Below, in pieces: positions 43,578 through 52,996 of a DNA stretch of 64,000 bases. The position numbers and the translations under genes were made by a program. Position 1 is the first letter of the stretch. Every line of letters begins with the position of its first letter. Origin of the DNA: Algorimicrobium algoritergicola (GTDB lineage: Bacteria > Bacteroidota > Bacteroidia > Flavobacteriales > Flavobacteriaceae); the NCBI RefSeq assembly GCF_008086165.1, contig NZ_VSKL01000001.1, positions 434,001 to 498,000 of the forward strand, in the 5' to 3' direction. The notes under the pieces were generated by a model that made no database searches, was not told the origin of the DNA, and was given only the letters and a program-made list of their open reading frames with translations.

Positions 43578-43988
43578 ATGTATCCAGCAGAATTAGTAAA
43601 ACCAATGCGTGAAGATTTAACCAAAATTGGTTTTGAAGAATTACATACTGCCGAAGCTGTCGATGCAGCTTTAGCTAAAGAAGGAACAACACTTGTGGTT
43701 GTAAATTCCGTATGCGGTTGTGCAGCAGCCAATGCACGTCCAGGAGCTCGCATGAGTTTAGATAACACTAAAAAACCAGACCATATTGTAACGGTTTTTG
43801 CAGGTGTAGATAAGGATGCCGTTAACCAAGCGCGTCAGCACATGGTACCATTTCCTCCAAGTTCGCCTTGCATGGCTTTGTTTAAGGATGGCGAATTAGT
43901 ACACATGCTTGAACGTCATCATATTGAAGGGCGTCCAGCAGAAATTATAGCGGACAACTTAAAAGATGCTTACAACGCAAATTGCTAA
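43578..43988 (+). CDS. BrxA/BrxB-family bacilliredoxin
   Basis: A 136-residue thioredoxin-like protein with the CGC motif in VVNSVCGCAAANARPG (C46, C48). BrxA/BrxB proteins remove bacillithiol from protein thiols in Firmicutes; Bacteroidota members are numerous and presumably work with a low-molecular-weight thiol. The end HHIEGRPAEIIADNLKDAYN is typical. A strong hairpin terminator follows at 44011, so it is a single gene. Confidence 0.92.
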   Translation: MYPAELVKPMREDLTKIGFEELHTAEAVDAALAKEGTTLVVVNSVCGCAAANARPGARMSLDNTKKPDHIVTVFAGVDKDAVNQARQHMVPFPPSSPCMALFKDGELVHMLERHHIEGRPAEIIADNLKDAYNANC

Positions 43989-44010
43989 AAAAAGCATTTA
44001 ATTGAAATTT

Positions 44011-44039
44011 AAACCACGATTTTGTCGTGGTTTTTTTTT
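44011..44039 (+). terminator. Terminator of the bacilliredoxin gene
   Basis: Perfect 9-base arms AAACCACGA (44011-44019) and TCGTGGTTT (44025-44033) with loop TTTTG, followed by a T run to 44039. Confidence 0.88.
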
Positions 44040-44091
44040 GTGCATGAAACAGTTTAAAGTAATTTAGCAGTACTAATTAGATGTCATTAAA

Positions 44092-44829
44092 ATGGAAAAA
44101 ATTTTCGCCTATATTTTAACGAGTATTTATGCCGTTTTCTTTTTATTAACCTTGGTTGTTTTTCACCCAATTCAATGGTTTTGTTTTAATGTGCTAGGCC
44201 GTAAAGCCCATAAAATTAGTGTGGATTGGTTGCAATTTTTCATTATGCGTTGTACCAATATTTTAGGGACGCGTTATACCTTTACAAACAATCATGATAT
44301 TCCTAAAGATCAACCTATAATTATAGTCGCTAATCACCAAAGCATGTATGATATTTCGCCTATTATGTGGCATTTACGCGAGATCAATCCAAAATTTATT
44401 AGTAAAAAGGAACTTGGAAGAGGTATTCCAAGTGTGTCCTATAATTTACGTCATGGTGGATCGGTTTTAATCGACAGAAAAAACCCAAGACAAGCACTTC
44501 CGGCACTGATGAAATTTGGAGAATATATTGAAGAAACCAAAGGTACAGCTGTTATTTTCCCAGAAGGCACCCGAAGTAAAAATGGACATCCTAAACCATT
44601 TCAAACAAAAGGACTCGAAATTTTATTGAAAAAAATCCCGTCAGCTGTTATAGTTCCTATTACGATTAACAATTCCTGGAAGCTATTAAAATATGGGAAA
44701 TTCCCTATGGGAATTGGAAATCATGTAAAATTAACGGTTCATAACCCTATAAAATTAGCTACCTTTGAGAATAAGACGAAGCTAATTGAGCAAATTGAAA
44801 GCACAATTGCCTCTGCAATAGAACTTTAA
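44092..44829 (+). CDS. plsC: 1-acyl-sn-glycerol-3-phosphate acyltransferase
   Basis: A 245-residue membrane-associated acyltransferase that makes phosphatidic acid. Motif I is NHQSMYD (HX4D catalytic pair), motif II RRGSVLIDR-type (GGSVLIDRKN), motif III FPEGTRSKNGHPKPF and motif IV IVPITINNSW; an N-terminal membrane helix is visible (about residues 6-24). It leads a rightward run with an acyl-ACP desaturase 12 bases later, so the pair may act together on membrane fatty acids. Confidence 0.93.
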   Translation: MEKIFAYILTSIYAVFFLLTLVVFHPIQWFCFNVLGRKAHKISVDWLQFFIMRCTNILGTRYTFTNNHDIPKDQPIIIVANHQSMYDISPIMWHLREINPKFISKKELGRGIPSVSYNLRHGGSVLIDRKNPRQALPALMKFGEYIEETKGTAVIFPEGTRSKNGHPKPFQTKGLEILLKKIPSAVIVPITINNSWKLLKYGKFPMGIGNHVKLTVHNPIKLATFENKTKLIEQIESTIASAIEL

Positions 44830-44841
44830 AAATTCAACATT

Positions 44842-45831
44842 ATGTCTTTAAAAAACGTACGATTGGAAGTCATGCAACACCTTGAAAAAGATGTGGATGC
44901 ACTTATAGAAAAATATTTAATTCCTGTTGATAGTATTTGGCAGCCATCGGATTTTTTACCAAATTCTGAAAGTGATAATTTTCTAGAAAGTGTGAAAGAA
45001 ATCCGTGAGCTTTCTAAAGAGTTACCTTACGATTTTTGGGTGGTTTTAGTTGGTGATATGATTACTGAAGAAGCCTTACCAACCTACGAATCTTGGTTAA
45101 TGGATGTGGAAGGTGTGGATCAAGTTGGACGAAATTCCTGGGGTAAATGGGTTCGTCATTGGACAGCTGAAGAAAATCGTCATGGTGATGTACTAAACAA
45201 ATACTTGTATTTATCAGGACGTGTCAATATGAAAGAAATTGAAAAAACCACACAGCATCTTATTGCTGATGGTTTTGATATTGGAACCGATCGTGATCCT
45301 TATAAAAACTTTTTATATACCAGTTTTCAAGAATTGGCAACTTATATTTCACACAATCGTGTAGCGAAAATGGCCAAAGATAGAGGCAACAAGCAGCTAT
45401 CTAAAATGTGTAAAATTATTTCGGGTGATGAAATGCGTCACCATCATGCATACTGTGAGTTTGTAGAGCGTATTTTTGCTGTAGACCCCAATCAGATGAT
45501 GCTAGCTTTTCAACACATGATGAAATTAAAAATCACGATGCCAGCGCATTTTTTAAGAGAATCTGGAAATAAAATAGGAACGGCTTTTGAAGAATTTTCA
45601 AACACAGCACAGCGTATTGGTGTTTATACATCAGCGGATTATGTAGATATTCTAGACAAACTATTAGTGCGTTGGGAAATTGATAAAATTACCAATCTGT
45701 CTGATGAAGCTGAAAAAGCAAGAGATTACCTCATGAAACTACCTTCGCGTTTAACCAGACTTTCGGAACGCATGAAAGTTCCTGAAAACTCATTTCAGTT
45801 TAAGTGGGTGGAGCCTGCTTCTTTGAAGTAA
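44842..45831 (+). CDS. Soluble acyl-ACP desaturase
   Basis: A 329-residue ferritin-like di-iron enzyme that puts a double bond into an acyl chain on ACP. The four-helix core has the iron ligands in VGDMITEEALPTYE, WTAEENRHGDVLNKY (ENRHGD), SFQELATYISH and SGDEMRHHHAYCEFV (DExxHH). The LRESGNKIG and TSADYVDI regions are as in plant-type stearoyl-ACP desaturases. Length is typical for bacterial members. It follows plsC by 12 bases; a terminator lies 23 bases after its stop. Confidence 0.93.
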   Translation: MSLKNVRLEVMQHLEKDVDALIEKYLIPVDSIWQPSDFLPNSESDNFLESVKEIRELSKELPYDFWVVLVGDMITEEALPTYESWLMDVEGVDQVGRNSWGKWVRHWTAEENRHGDVLNKYLYLSGRVNMKEIEKTTQHLIADGFDIGTDRDPYKNFLYTSFQELATYISHNRVAKMAKDRGNKQLSKMCKIISGDEMRHHHAYCEFVERIFAVDPNQMMLAFQHMMKLKITMPAHFLRESGNKIGTAFEEFSNTAQRIGVYTSADYVDILDKLLVRWEIDKITNLSDEAEKARDYLMKLPSRLTRLSERMKVPENSFQFKWVEPASLK

Positions 45832-45853
45832 TAATTCAAATATTAATTTTTAA

Positions 45854-45890
45854 AATTCCTTTCAGGTTACTGGAAGGAATTCTTATTTTT
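45854..45890 (+). terminator. Terminator after plsC-desaturase
   Basis: Arms AATTCCTTTCAG (45854-45865) and CTGGAAGGAATT (45870-45881) pair with one wobble around GTTA and are followed by CTTATTTTT. It lies just before the HD gene, so read-through is possible. Confidence 0.78.
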
Positions 45891-45898
45891 ATCAACTA

Positions 45899-46555
45899 AT
45901 GAAAAATCAACAAACATTAACAAATACCATCGCTTTTGTAAAAACGCAATTACAGGATGCCGAAGGTGGTCACGACTGGTTTCACATAGAGCGTGTTTAT
46001 AAAAATGCCCTACTCATTTCTAAAAACGAAGCTGTAGATAATTTTGTTGTCGCTTTAGGTGCTTTACTACATGATATTGCGGATAGTAAATTCCATAATG
46101 GTGATGAAACTATTGGCCCAAAAATAGCACGGGAATTTCTGTTTAAAGAAAATGTAGATTCTAAAACCATTGAACATGTCGTTCAAATTATTAAGCATAT
46201 TTCATATAGTTCAAGTTTAGATCCCAGTAAATCTTTTACATCACCCGAATTGGATGTTGTTCAAGATGCAGACCGGTTGGATGCGTTGGGAGCCATAGGC
46301 ATTGCTAGAACTTTTAATTATGGAGGCTTTAAAAATCGGGCACTTTATAATCCTGACATCAAGCCTGATTTGACTATGGATAAAGACACTTACAAGAAAT
46401 CAAAAGCACCTACCATAAATCATTTTTATGAAAAATTACTACTCCTTAAAGACACCATGAATACTAAAACAGGTGAAAAAATAGCTGGAAAACGGCATCA
46501 ATTTATGGTCGGGTTTTTAGAACAATTTTATGCAGAATGGGATGGAAAGCGATAA
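45899..46555 (+). CDS. HD-domain metal-dependent phosphohydrolase
   Basis: A 218-residue YedJ-like HD hydrolase. The metal-binding residues are visible as His in GGHDWFHIERVYKNAL, HD in ALGALLHDIADSKFH, His in IKHISYS and Asp in VVQDADRLDALGAIGIAR. The substrate is unknown; related proteins act on nucleotides or similar phosphates. It is the last gene before a bidirectional terminator. Confidence 0.88.
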   Translation: MKNQQTLTNTIAFVKTQLQDAEGGHDWFHIERVYKNALLISKNEAVDNFVVALGALLHDIADSKFHNGDETIGPKIAREFLFKENVDSKTIEHVVQIIKHISYSSSLDPSKSFTSPELDVVQDADRLDALGAIGIARTFNYGGFKNRALYNPDIKPDLTMDKDTYKKSKAPTINHFYEKLLLLKDTMNTKTGEKIAGKRHQFMVGFLEQFYAEWDGKR

Positions 46556-46590
46556 GTTTTATTTAAAAAAATTTTACTAAATGGCATAAA

Positions 46591-46621
46591 AAAACCTGAA
46601 AACAAATTGCTCACAGGTTTT
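46591..46621. terminator. Bidirectional terminator between HD and enoyl-CoA hydratase genes
   Basis: Arms AAAACCTG (46591-46598) and CAGGTTTT (46614-46621) enclose 15 bases, with an A run on the left and T-rich sequence on the right, as expected between convergent genes. Confidence 0.68.
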
Positions 46622-46645
46622 AAAATATTCTATAATTCTCTCATT

Positions 46646-47428
46646 TTATTTCCCAGGAAAATCGGCTTTACGTTTTTCTAAAAAGGCTGTAGTTCCTTCT
46701 TTAAAATCGTCTGTTCCAAAACAATTTCCAAATTCTTCAATTTCTACATCATAACCATTTACACCATCTTTAAAATTGGCATTAACGGCTTTGATAGCGC
46801 CTTTTATAGCAACGGATGAATTTCGCATAATTTTACCAGCAATTTTTTCTGCAAGCGGAATAAGTTCTTCTTCTGTTGTTACGTGGTTAACCAATCCGTA
46901 TTCCAAAGCTTGATTGGCATCAATCATTCCCGCTGTCATAACCATTTCCATGGCACGACCTTTACCCACTAATTGCGGTAAACGTTGTGTACCACCATAA
47001 CCTGGAATAACACCTAATGACACTTCTGGAAGCCCCATTTTAGCATTGATACTTGCAATTCTAAAATGACATGCCATAGCCAATTCTAATCCGCCACCCA
47101 ATGCAAAGCCATTAACGGCAGCAATAACTGGTGTGCTTAAATTTTCAACAAAATTAAAAAGAAGATCCTGACCTTTAGCTGCCAATTTCCCGCCATTATA
47201 TTCATCAAAGTTGGCAAATTCGCTAATATCTGCGCCTGCAACAAAAGCTTTTTCGCCACTTCCAGTAACAATAATAACTTTGGTATCTGAATCCGAATTG
47301 GCGGCTTTAAAGGCATCATGCAATTCCTGAATGGTTTCCTTATTTAAAGCGTTTAATTTGCTAGGTCTATTTATTGTTATGGTTGTTAATCCGTTTTGAG
47401 TTTCGGAAAGAATATTATTATATGACAT
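46646..47428 (-). CDS. Enoyl-CoA hydratase/isomerase
   Basis: A 260-residue crotonase-fold enzyme. The oxyanion-hole stretches KAFVAGADISEF and NGFALGGGLELAMACHFRIA are intact, with the catalytic glutamate region GLPEVSLGVIPGYGGTQRLP. Both Glu residues of classical enoyl-CoA hydratases are present, so hydratase activity in fatty-acid breakdown is likely. It is the last gene of the left heme-locus arm and lies 61 bases after the histidine kinase gene. Confidence 0.93.
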   Translation of the reverse strand: MSYNNILSETQNGLTTITINRPSKLNALNKETIQELHDAFKAANSDSDTKVIIVTGSGEKAFVAGADISEFANFDEYNGGKLAAKGQDLLFNFVENLSTPVIAAVNGFALGGGLELAMACHFRIASINAKMGLPEVSLGVIPGYGGTQRLPQLVGKGRAMEMVMTAGMIDANQALEYGLVNHVTTEEELIPLAEKIAGKIMRNSSVAIKGAIKAVNANFKDGVNGYDVEIEEFGNCFGTDDFKEGTTAFLEKRKADFPGK

Positions 47429-47489
47429 ATATATTGATTTTTAAAAAGTGGCTCCATTAGATTCAGAGCACCTCTAATTAATAATAAGT

Positions 47490-48947
47490 TTATTTTTTCG
47501 GAATCGCTACTGTAAACGTAGTTCCTTCATTTAATTGTGATGTAAAGGTAATATTTCCGTTATAAGTTTCCACAATATTCTTAACCATTCCTAAACCTAA
47601 TCCCATTCCGCTAGACTTGGTTGTAAATTTAGGCTCAAATATTTTCTCTTTATTCTCTTCTGAAATACCTTTCCCATTATCGGTTACAATAATGTTTACA
47701 TACCCATTCTCATCCTGAACCTCAACAACAATTTTTGGTGTTTTTAAACCATCTTCAGGAATGGCTTGAATACCATTTTTAACCAAATTAGTTACCACAC
47801 GAATGAGTTGCGTTCTATCAAAATTGGCAATAATTTCTTTCTTTTCGGCTATAAAAACAATGTAGTCTTCATTAAAAATATCCAAAGCCAACTTAACAAT
47901 ATTTACCACATTTAAGGTTTCATTTTGCTGTGCAGGCATTTTTGCAAAATTTGAAAATGCCGAAGCAATAGAACTCATGGTATCAATTTGTTGGATTAAT
48001 GTTTTGCTATATTCATCTACTTTTTCGTAAATATTAGGGTCTTCTGGATCAAATTTACGTTGAAAACTTTGGACACTCAATCGCATGGGTGTCAGTGGAT
48101 TTTTAATTTCATGAGCCACTTGTTTTGCCATTTCACGCCAAGCTTGTTCACGCTCACTGGTTGCTAATTTTACGGCACTAGCTTCTAGTTCGTCAATCAT
48201 ACTGTTATACGAATCTACTAGAATGGCAATTTCTTGACTCGTAGAACCAATATCAATCTTTTTATTACGTGTTTCAAAGCGCGTTTCATTCATTTTATCA
48301 CTTATGGTTTTAAGTGATTTGGTAATGTATTTTGAAAGCAAATAGGCTAAACCAATAGCAATAATTAGCATAACAAAGTAGGCGTAACTTAACCGTTCTA
48401 AAAATTCGCGTAATTCTTTATTTAGAAAATCATCGTTCTCTAAATAATGTAAATTTAATATGCCTAGCGGTTTAAAACGCTTATCTGTGATAATGGAGTA
48501 AGACGATAAATAATTATCAGAATTTTCTAAAGTATTCGTTACATGTCGATGGTCCAACGAATGAGAAATGGTATTTAAAATTTTGGCATCTAGACACCTG
48601 GTTAGTGAATCCGATTCAAAACTTGCTTTTGATGATTTTAATAAACCGCCTTCTAAATTATAGAGATTAATTTCCATATTATGGATGGCAGCTATCTGAT
48701 AGATGGCATCTTTAAAAATAAGTGTCATCATTTCAGGAATCACCTCATAAGTGGTTTCTTTAATGGTATACTCTATACTAGCGCGAATGTTTTCCTCCTT
48801 ACGCTCCAGTCTATCTTGGTGATATTCTCTAGCTTCCTCATTATATTGATAAATGGTAACACCTGCAATAAGAATAGAAGCCAATAACACCAACAAAATC
48901 ATGGCAATAAAAATGCGTAATCTTAAAGAGAGTCTGGCTAATTTCAT
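47490..48947 (-). CDS. Membrane sensor histidine kinase (NtrY-like)
   Basis: A 485-residue kinase. Two transmembrane helices (about 11-30 and 190-210) enclose a periplasmic sensor domain, then a HAMP region (about 215-270), the phosphoacceptor histidine in VAHEIKNPLTPMRLS and an HATPase with N box LVKNGIQAIP, VTDNGKGIS and GLGLGMVKNIVE. No response regulator is adjacent. Its location inside the leftward heme arm (46 bases after hemJ) suggests it is at least co-transcribed, but its signal is unknown. Confidence 0.93.
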   Translation of the reverse strand: MKLARLSLRLRIFIAMILLVLLASILIAGVTIYQYNEEAREYHQDRLERKEENIRASIEYTIKETTYEVIPEMMTLIFKDAIYQIAAIHNMEINLYNLEGGLLKSSKASFESDSLTRCLDAKILNTISHSLDHRHVTNTLENSDNYLSSYSIITDKRFKPLGILNLHYLENDDFLNKELREFLERLSYAYFVMLIIAIGLAYLLSKYITKSLKTISDKMNETRFETRNKKIDIGSTSQEIAILVDSYNSMIDELEASAVKLATSEREQAWREMAKQVAHEIKNPLTPMRLSVQSFQRKFDPEDPNIYEKVDEYSKTLIQQIDTMSSIASAFSNFAKMPAQQNETLNVVNIVKLALDIFNEDYIVFIAEKKEIIANFDRTQLIRVVTNLVKNGIQAIPEDGLKTPKIVVEVQDENGYVNIIVTDNGKGISEENKEKIFEPKFTTKSSGMGLGLGMVKNIVETYNGNITFTSQLNEGTTFTVAIPKK

Positions 48948-48993
48948 GTATCGCGTTTGAGTTTTAAAGTTAACAAGAATTAAGCCAACTTAC

Positions 48994-49542
48994 TTAAGCA
49001 TTGGGGTTTTTGCTTCTAATATTTTTATAAATCTTAAATCCTAACATCAATAAAACACCTAAAACGAATATACCCATGACACCAAACACCCAATTTATAG
49101 CACTTTTCAGAATTACCAAAAACACAATGGCAAAAAGAATAAAGGTGGCTCCTTCGTTCCAAAGTCGCATAAAATTTGATGATTTACGAACATCATCTTT
49201 CTGAAGTTGTTTATAAAATTGATGCGTTTTTAATTGGTAAATAATTAGCAATAAAACAAATAGTAGTTTAACATGCATCCATGGCTGCTCCAACCAAACC
49301 GGCTGTAAAACCAGCAACCAAACAGCAAAAATAGTTGCTAAAATAGCTGATGGCCAAGTTATGATATTCCAAAGACGCTTTGCCATTAATTTTAATTGCG
49401 TGCCCAAAATTTCCTTATCTGGTGATGGTTTATGGAATGCTTCAATTTGATACACAAACAATCTAGGAATGTAAAACAAACCAGCAAACCAGGTAACGAC
49501 AAATATAAGATGAAGAGATTTTATGTAGTTGTAATATTCCAC
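48994..49542 (-). CDS. hemJ: HemJ-type protoporphyrinogen oxidase (CopD-like)
   Basis: A 182-residue membrane protein with about four helices. It begins with the heme-binding helix YIKSLHLIFVVTWFAGLFYI followed by PRLFVYQIEA, close to the HemJ pattern (KALHxIxVxxWFAGLFYLPRLFVYH), and has WPSAILATIFAVWLLVL and WMHVKLLFVLLLIIYQLKTH with further histidines. HemJ makes protoporphyrin IX from protoporphyrinogen IX. CopD-family annotations are common for it; its position next to hemH supports HemJ. It starts 10 bases after the MATE gene. Confidence 0.85.
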   Translation of the reverse strand: MEYYNYIKSLHLIFVVTWFAGLFYIPRLFVYQIEAFHKPSPDKEILGTQLKLMAKRLWNIITWPSAILATIFAVWLLVLQPVWLEQPWMHVKLLFVLLLIIYQLKTHQFYKQLQKDDVRKSSNFMRLWNEGATFILFAIVFLVILKSAINWVFGVMGIFVLGVLLMLGFKIYKNIRSKNPNA

Positions 49543-49552
49543 GTGATTAAAA

Positions 49553-50917
49553 TTACGAGTTATTTTCAGTTATGGGCAACGAAAGACTCTTTTTTATTTC
49601 CTTTTGAAGAAAAAATCCGGTAACAATAGTTGATAAAACATCAGCTATTGGAAAGGACATCCAAACACCCATTTCACCATAAAAATGTGGCAAAATAAGA
49701 ATGAGTGGAATAAAGAAAAAACCTTGTCTCGTTAGTGTTAATAATAATGCCGGAATAGCCTTTCCTACGGCCTGAAAATAGGCAGCACCAATCAGTTGTA
49801 GCGCAATAATAGGTGTCGCAGCAAATACCCATCGCATAGCACTTGGCGTTTCAGCAATTACGTCAGTATCTGATGTAAATAAACGCGTGATTGCTTCTGG
49901 AAAAATCATTAATAGCAGAAAGACTAAAGTAGCTAAACCTGCTGCGTATTTTATAGCTGTATAAATGGTTTCTTTAACACGGTCATATTTTTCTGCACCA
50001 TAATTATAACCAGCTATTGGCAAGAATCCTTGGGTAACACCAAAAACGGGAAATAGCGCAAACATGAGCATTCGTCCTACAATAGCATACGCCGTAACGG
50101 ACGTTTCACCACCTAAATCGTACAGAATATTATTCATAAATAAATAGGTAATACTAACAACAGCTTGTCTAGCAAGTGTTACGAAACCTAATGAACTGAT
50201 TTCTGAAACGATGCTTTTAATGAGTCCTAAATGAGAAAAATTCAGCTTTAATTCAGAGTGTTTAGATAGAAAAAACCAAACGATAAATGCAAGACATAGA
50301 AAATAAGAACCCGTTGTTGCCCATGCGGCTCCTGCCATACCATAATCCAACAGGTTTATAAATACGTAGTCCAAAATTAAATTTCCAACAGACGGAATTA
50401 ACATGGCATACATGGCAAATTTGGGTTTGCCTTCTGCACGAATTACTGTATTTCCCATCATGCTTAAAGCTAAAACAGGAACACCATACAATACAATTTT
50501 ATAGTAAATTTTGGCTGGCTCAAAAATAGCACCTTGACCACCAAACGCAGGAATAATATCATTTACATAAATTAAACCAAAGGCAACCATAGCTATGGTT
50601 AGCACTAATGTAAGCGTAATTTGGTTTCCGAAAACTTTTAAAGCTTTCACCGCATTATTAGCACCTAAAGCTCGGGAAATAATAGATGAACCTCCTATTC
50701 CAATACTCATCCCTAAAGCGGCAATAAAGAAAGAAACCGGTAACACAACATTAATAGCTGCAATAGCGGTTGAGCCTATCCATTGACCCACAAAAATGGT
50801 GTCGACCAAAATATTTAGCGACATAACCAAAATACCTATAGATGCAGGTACAGCTTGCTTGATAAGCAATTTACCAATAGGACTCGTGCCTAATTCTACA
50901 GATGCAATTTTAGCCAT
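49553..50917 (-). CDS. MATE-family efflux transporter
   Basis: A 454-residue protein with 12 helices in two halves. It begins LGTSPIGKLLIKQAVPASIG, and shows ILVDTIFVGQWIGSTAIAAIN, GIGGSSIISRALGANNAVK, and in the second half VFPVFGVTQGFLPIAGYNYGA. These are typical of NorM/DinF-like multidrug or metabolite exporters driven by H+ or Na+. It lies between hemH and hemJ in the same run with short gaps, so a role in exporting a porphyrin intermediate can be proposed, but there is no direct evidence for that. Confidence 0.9.
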   Translation of the reverse strand: MAKIASVELGTSPIGKLLIKQAVPASIGILVMSLNILVDTIFVGQWIGSTAIAAINVVLPVSFFIAALGMSIGIGGSSIISRALGANNAVKALKVFGNQITLTLVLTIAMVAFGLIYVNDIIPAFGGQGAIFEPAKIYYKIVLYGVPVLALSMMGNTVIRAEGKPKFAMYAMLIPSVGNLILDYVFINLLDYGMAGAAWATTGSYFLCLAFIVWFFLSKHSELKLNFSHLGLIKSIVSEISSLGFVTLARQAVVSITYLFMNNILYDLGGETSVTAYAIVGRMLMFALFPVFGVTQGFLPIAGYNYGAEKYDRVKETIYTAIKYAAGLATLVFLLLMIFPEAITRLFTSDTDVIAETPSAMRWVFAATPIIALQLIGAAYFQAVGKAIPALLLTLTRQGFFFIPLILILPHFYGEMGVWMSFPIADVLSTIVTGFFLQKEIKKSLSLPITENNS

Positions 50918-50952
50918 ATTTAGCTCCTTGATAATCGGAATTTTTCTACAAT

Positions 50953-51987
50953 TTATACGGTTTCAGTTTCAGAAGTTGCCCAGTTATTAATCCATTTAGC
51001 TAATAAATCAACCCAAGGTTTATCGGAATTTAAACAAGGAATCGTGGTAAACTCATTACCGCCCATTTCATGAAAAATTTCTTCACCTTCCATGGCAATT
51101 TCTTCTAAAGTTTCTAGACAATCACTCACAAAAGCTGGCGTAACAATTGCCATATTTTTGATGCCTTCTTTCCCTAATCGTTCAATAGTTCTGTCTGTAT
51201 ATGGTAATAACCAGGGATCGAAACCTAAACGGGATTGAAAACTAGACGAATACGTACCAGGTGCAAAACCTAATTTTTCAGCCACTAAACGCGTGACGTC
51301 CAAACATTGATGTCTGTAACAAAACTCATGTGCTGGAGATGGTGTTGCACAACAACTTCCATCAATTTTACAATGCGACTTCGTAATATCACTTTTTCGA
51401 ATATGACGTTCTGGAACACCGTGATACGAAAACAACAAATGTTCGTAATTTTTACCTTTTAAATGTCGGGCAATACTATCGGATAACACGTCAATATAAT
51501 CTGAATTATTATAAAAAGCAGGTAAACTATTCATGGTAATATTTGGAAAATGTTCTTGACGAATTTCCTCTGCCAACACTAAAATAGTTTCCGTTGTTGC
51601 CATAGCAAATTGCGGATATAATGGTATTAAAAACACGGCATCAACACCTTTATCTACTAATTCTTGAATTCCTTTTTTAATAGTCATACTGCCATAACGC
51701 ATGGCCAAAGCTACTGGATAGTCAACTTCTTGCTGAATACTTTCTTGTAACTGTTCAGAAAGCACAATTAACGGCGAACCGTTTTCCCACCATATTTTTT
51801 TGTAAGCTGCTGCTGATGCTTTTGGACGCGTATTTAATATAATACCTTTTACAAGCAATGTACGTGCCCAAAGTGGCACATCAATTACACGTTCATCCAT
51901 TAAAAATTCTCCTAAATATTTTTTTACATCTTTCGGTTCTGGACTATCTGGCGAACCTAAATTAACGAGTAAAATGCCTTTTTTCAT
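50953..51987 (-). CDS. hemH: Ferrochelatase
   Basis: Inserts Fe(II) into protoporphyrin IX to give protoheme. The 344-residue protein has the N-terminal KKGILLVNLGSPDSPEPKDV and LNTRPKASAAAYKKIW, and the active-site His in LLFSYHGVPERH with the S/T and Glu in PAFVSDCLETLEEIAMEG. An insertion with cysteines (KIDGSCCATPSP, FCYRHQC) resembles the [2Fe-2S]-type loop seen in some ferrochelatases, though ligand assignment is not certain. Leftward, after araC. Confidence 0.96.
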   Translation of the reverse strand: MKKGILLVNLGSPDSPEPKDVKKYLGEFLMDERVIDVPLWARTLLVKGIILNTRPKASAAAYKKIWWENGSPLIVLSEQLQESIQQEVDYPVALAMRYGSMTIKKGIQELVDKGVDAVFLIPLYPQFAMATTETILVLAEEIRQEHFPNITMNSLPAFYNNSDYIDVLSDSIARHLKGKNYEHLLFSYHGVPERHIRKSDITKSHCKIDGSCCATPSPAHEFCYRHQCLDVTRLVAEKLGFAPGTYSSSFQSRLGFDPWLLPYTDRTIERLGKEGIKNMAIVTPAFVSDCLETLEEIAMEGEEIFHEMGGNEFTTIPCLNSDKPWVDLLAKWINNWATSETETV

Positions 51988-52037
51988 TCAATATTTTTTT
52001 TGATAACTATAGCTCTTTTTTTATTCAGAATTTGAAT

Positions 52038-52931
52038 TTACGAAGATACTGACATTATGTATTTTTTTGGTGTTGTGCCATATTTCTTTTTAAAGGCGGC
52101 AATAAAATGGCTGGATGTACTGTAGCCAACTTTTAATCCTACTTCATTCACATTATTATCACCAGATTCTAATAATTTTCTGGCAACTTCCATTTTATAA
52201 TCAAATAGAAAACTAAACACAGAATCGCCATAAATTTCTTTAAAGCCTTCCTTCAATTTCTTTAAGCTTAATTGAATTTCATCTGCTAATTCCTGAAGCG
52301 TTGGTGGTTCAGACATACGTGAAATAATAATATCTTTCGCTTTCTTAATTTTCAATACATTGGTTTCATCCGCTAAAAATGGACATTGTTCAATATTAGC
52401 ATCTTCACTTCTATTAAAATATAAACTCAATAATTCGTATGCCTTCGCTTTAAAATACAAGCTTTTAACGGATGAGTTTAAATTATAATTAATCAACTGA
52501 TTAAGTACAATAGCCATTGATGGCGAAATAGCGCTATCCTTATAATATTTTTTATCCTTATTATCACCACTTAAAAACGTGATATAATTGGCTTCTTGTG
52601 AAAATAATCCGTGAAATTTTTGAATCGAAAAAATCATGGATACCAACCAAGATTTTGGTTGAACACTCATGTGAATCGGTAAATCACGTTGCGGATTGTA
52701 CAATAATAAAGCCGTTTCCTCTTTAATATTTAATGAATAACTCCCATTATTAAACATAAAAACACTAGAACCTTTTACACAAAAATGAAATTGAATAAAA
52801 CTACTATCAATCTCGCGTTCAACTATTTCGACTTGATCATTATCATTTTGATAGGTTAAAATGATAAACCCATCATCTACATTCGTTTCTTTATAAGTTC
52901 TTTGAGCGACATTTTTTATAGTATCTGCCAT
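52038..52931 (-). CDS. AraC-family transcriptional regulator in the heme locus
   Basis: A 297-residue regulator. The N-terminal part has a cupin-like beta pattern (VDDGFIILTYQNDNDQVEIV, FHFCVKGSSVFMFNNGSYSL), and the C-terminal 100 residues hold the two AraC helix-turn-helices: PPTLQELADEIQLSLKKLKE and DNNVNEVGLKVGYSTSSHFI followed by AAFKKKYGTTPKKY. It is divergent from hemA and first in the arm with hemH, the position used by such regulators in other flavobacteria, so it likely controls heme genes. A palindrome lies 19 bases upstream. Confidence 0.9.
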   Translation of the reverse strand: MADTIKNVAQRTYKETNVDDGFIILTYQNDNDQVEIVEREIDSSFIQFHFCVKGSSVFMFNNGSYSLNIKEETALLLYNPQRDLPIHMSVQPKSWLVSMIFSIQKFHGLFSQEANYITFLSGDNKDKKYYKDSAISPSMAIVLNQLINYNLNSSVKSLYFKAKAYELLSLYFNRSEDANIEQCPFLADETNVLKIKKAKDIIISRMSEPPTLQELADEIQLSLKKLKEGFKEIYGDSVFSFLFDYKMEVARKLLESGDNNVNEVGLKVGYSTSSHFIAAFKKKYGTTPKKYIMSVSS

Positions 52932-52949
52932 AGATATTTTTTCTTTCTA

Positions 52950-52966
52950 TTTAGATTCATTCTAAA
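52950..52966. promoter_or_regulatory. Candidate metal-regulator operator before araC
   Basis: Palindrome TTTAGA-TTCAT-TCTAAA between the araC start and its -7 element. A further TCTAAA follows at about 52975. The arms are identical to those of the palindrome at 37950-37965; the spacer is five bases instead of four. Confidence 0.42.
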
Positions 52967-52996
52967 CTAATAGGTCTAAAATCGTTGGTACGACTG

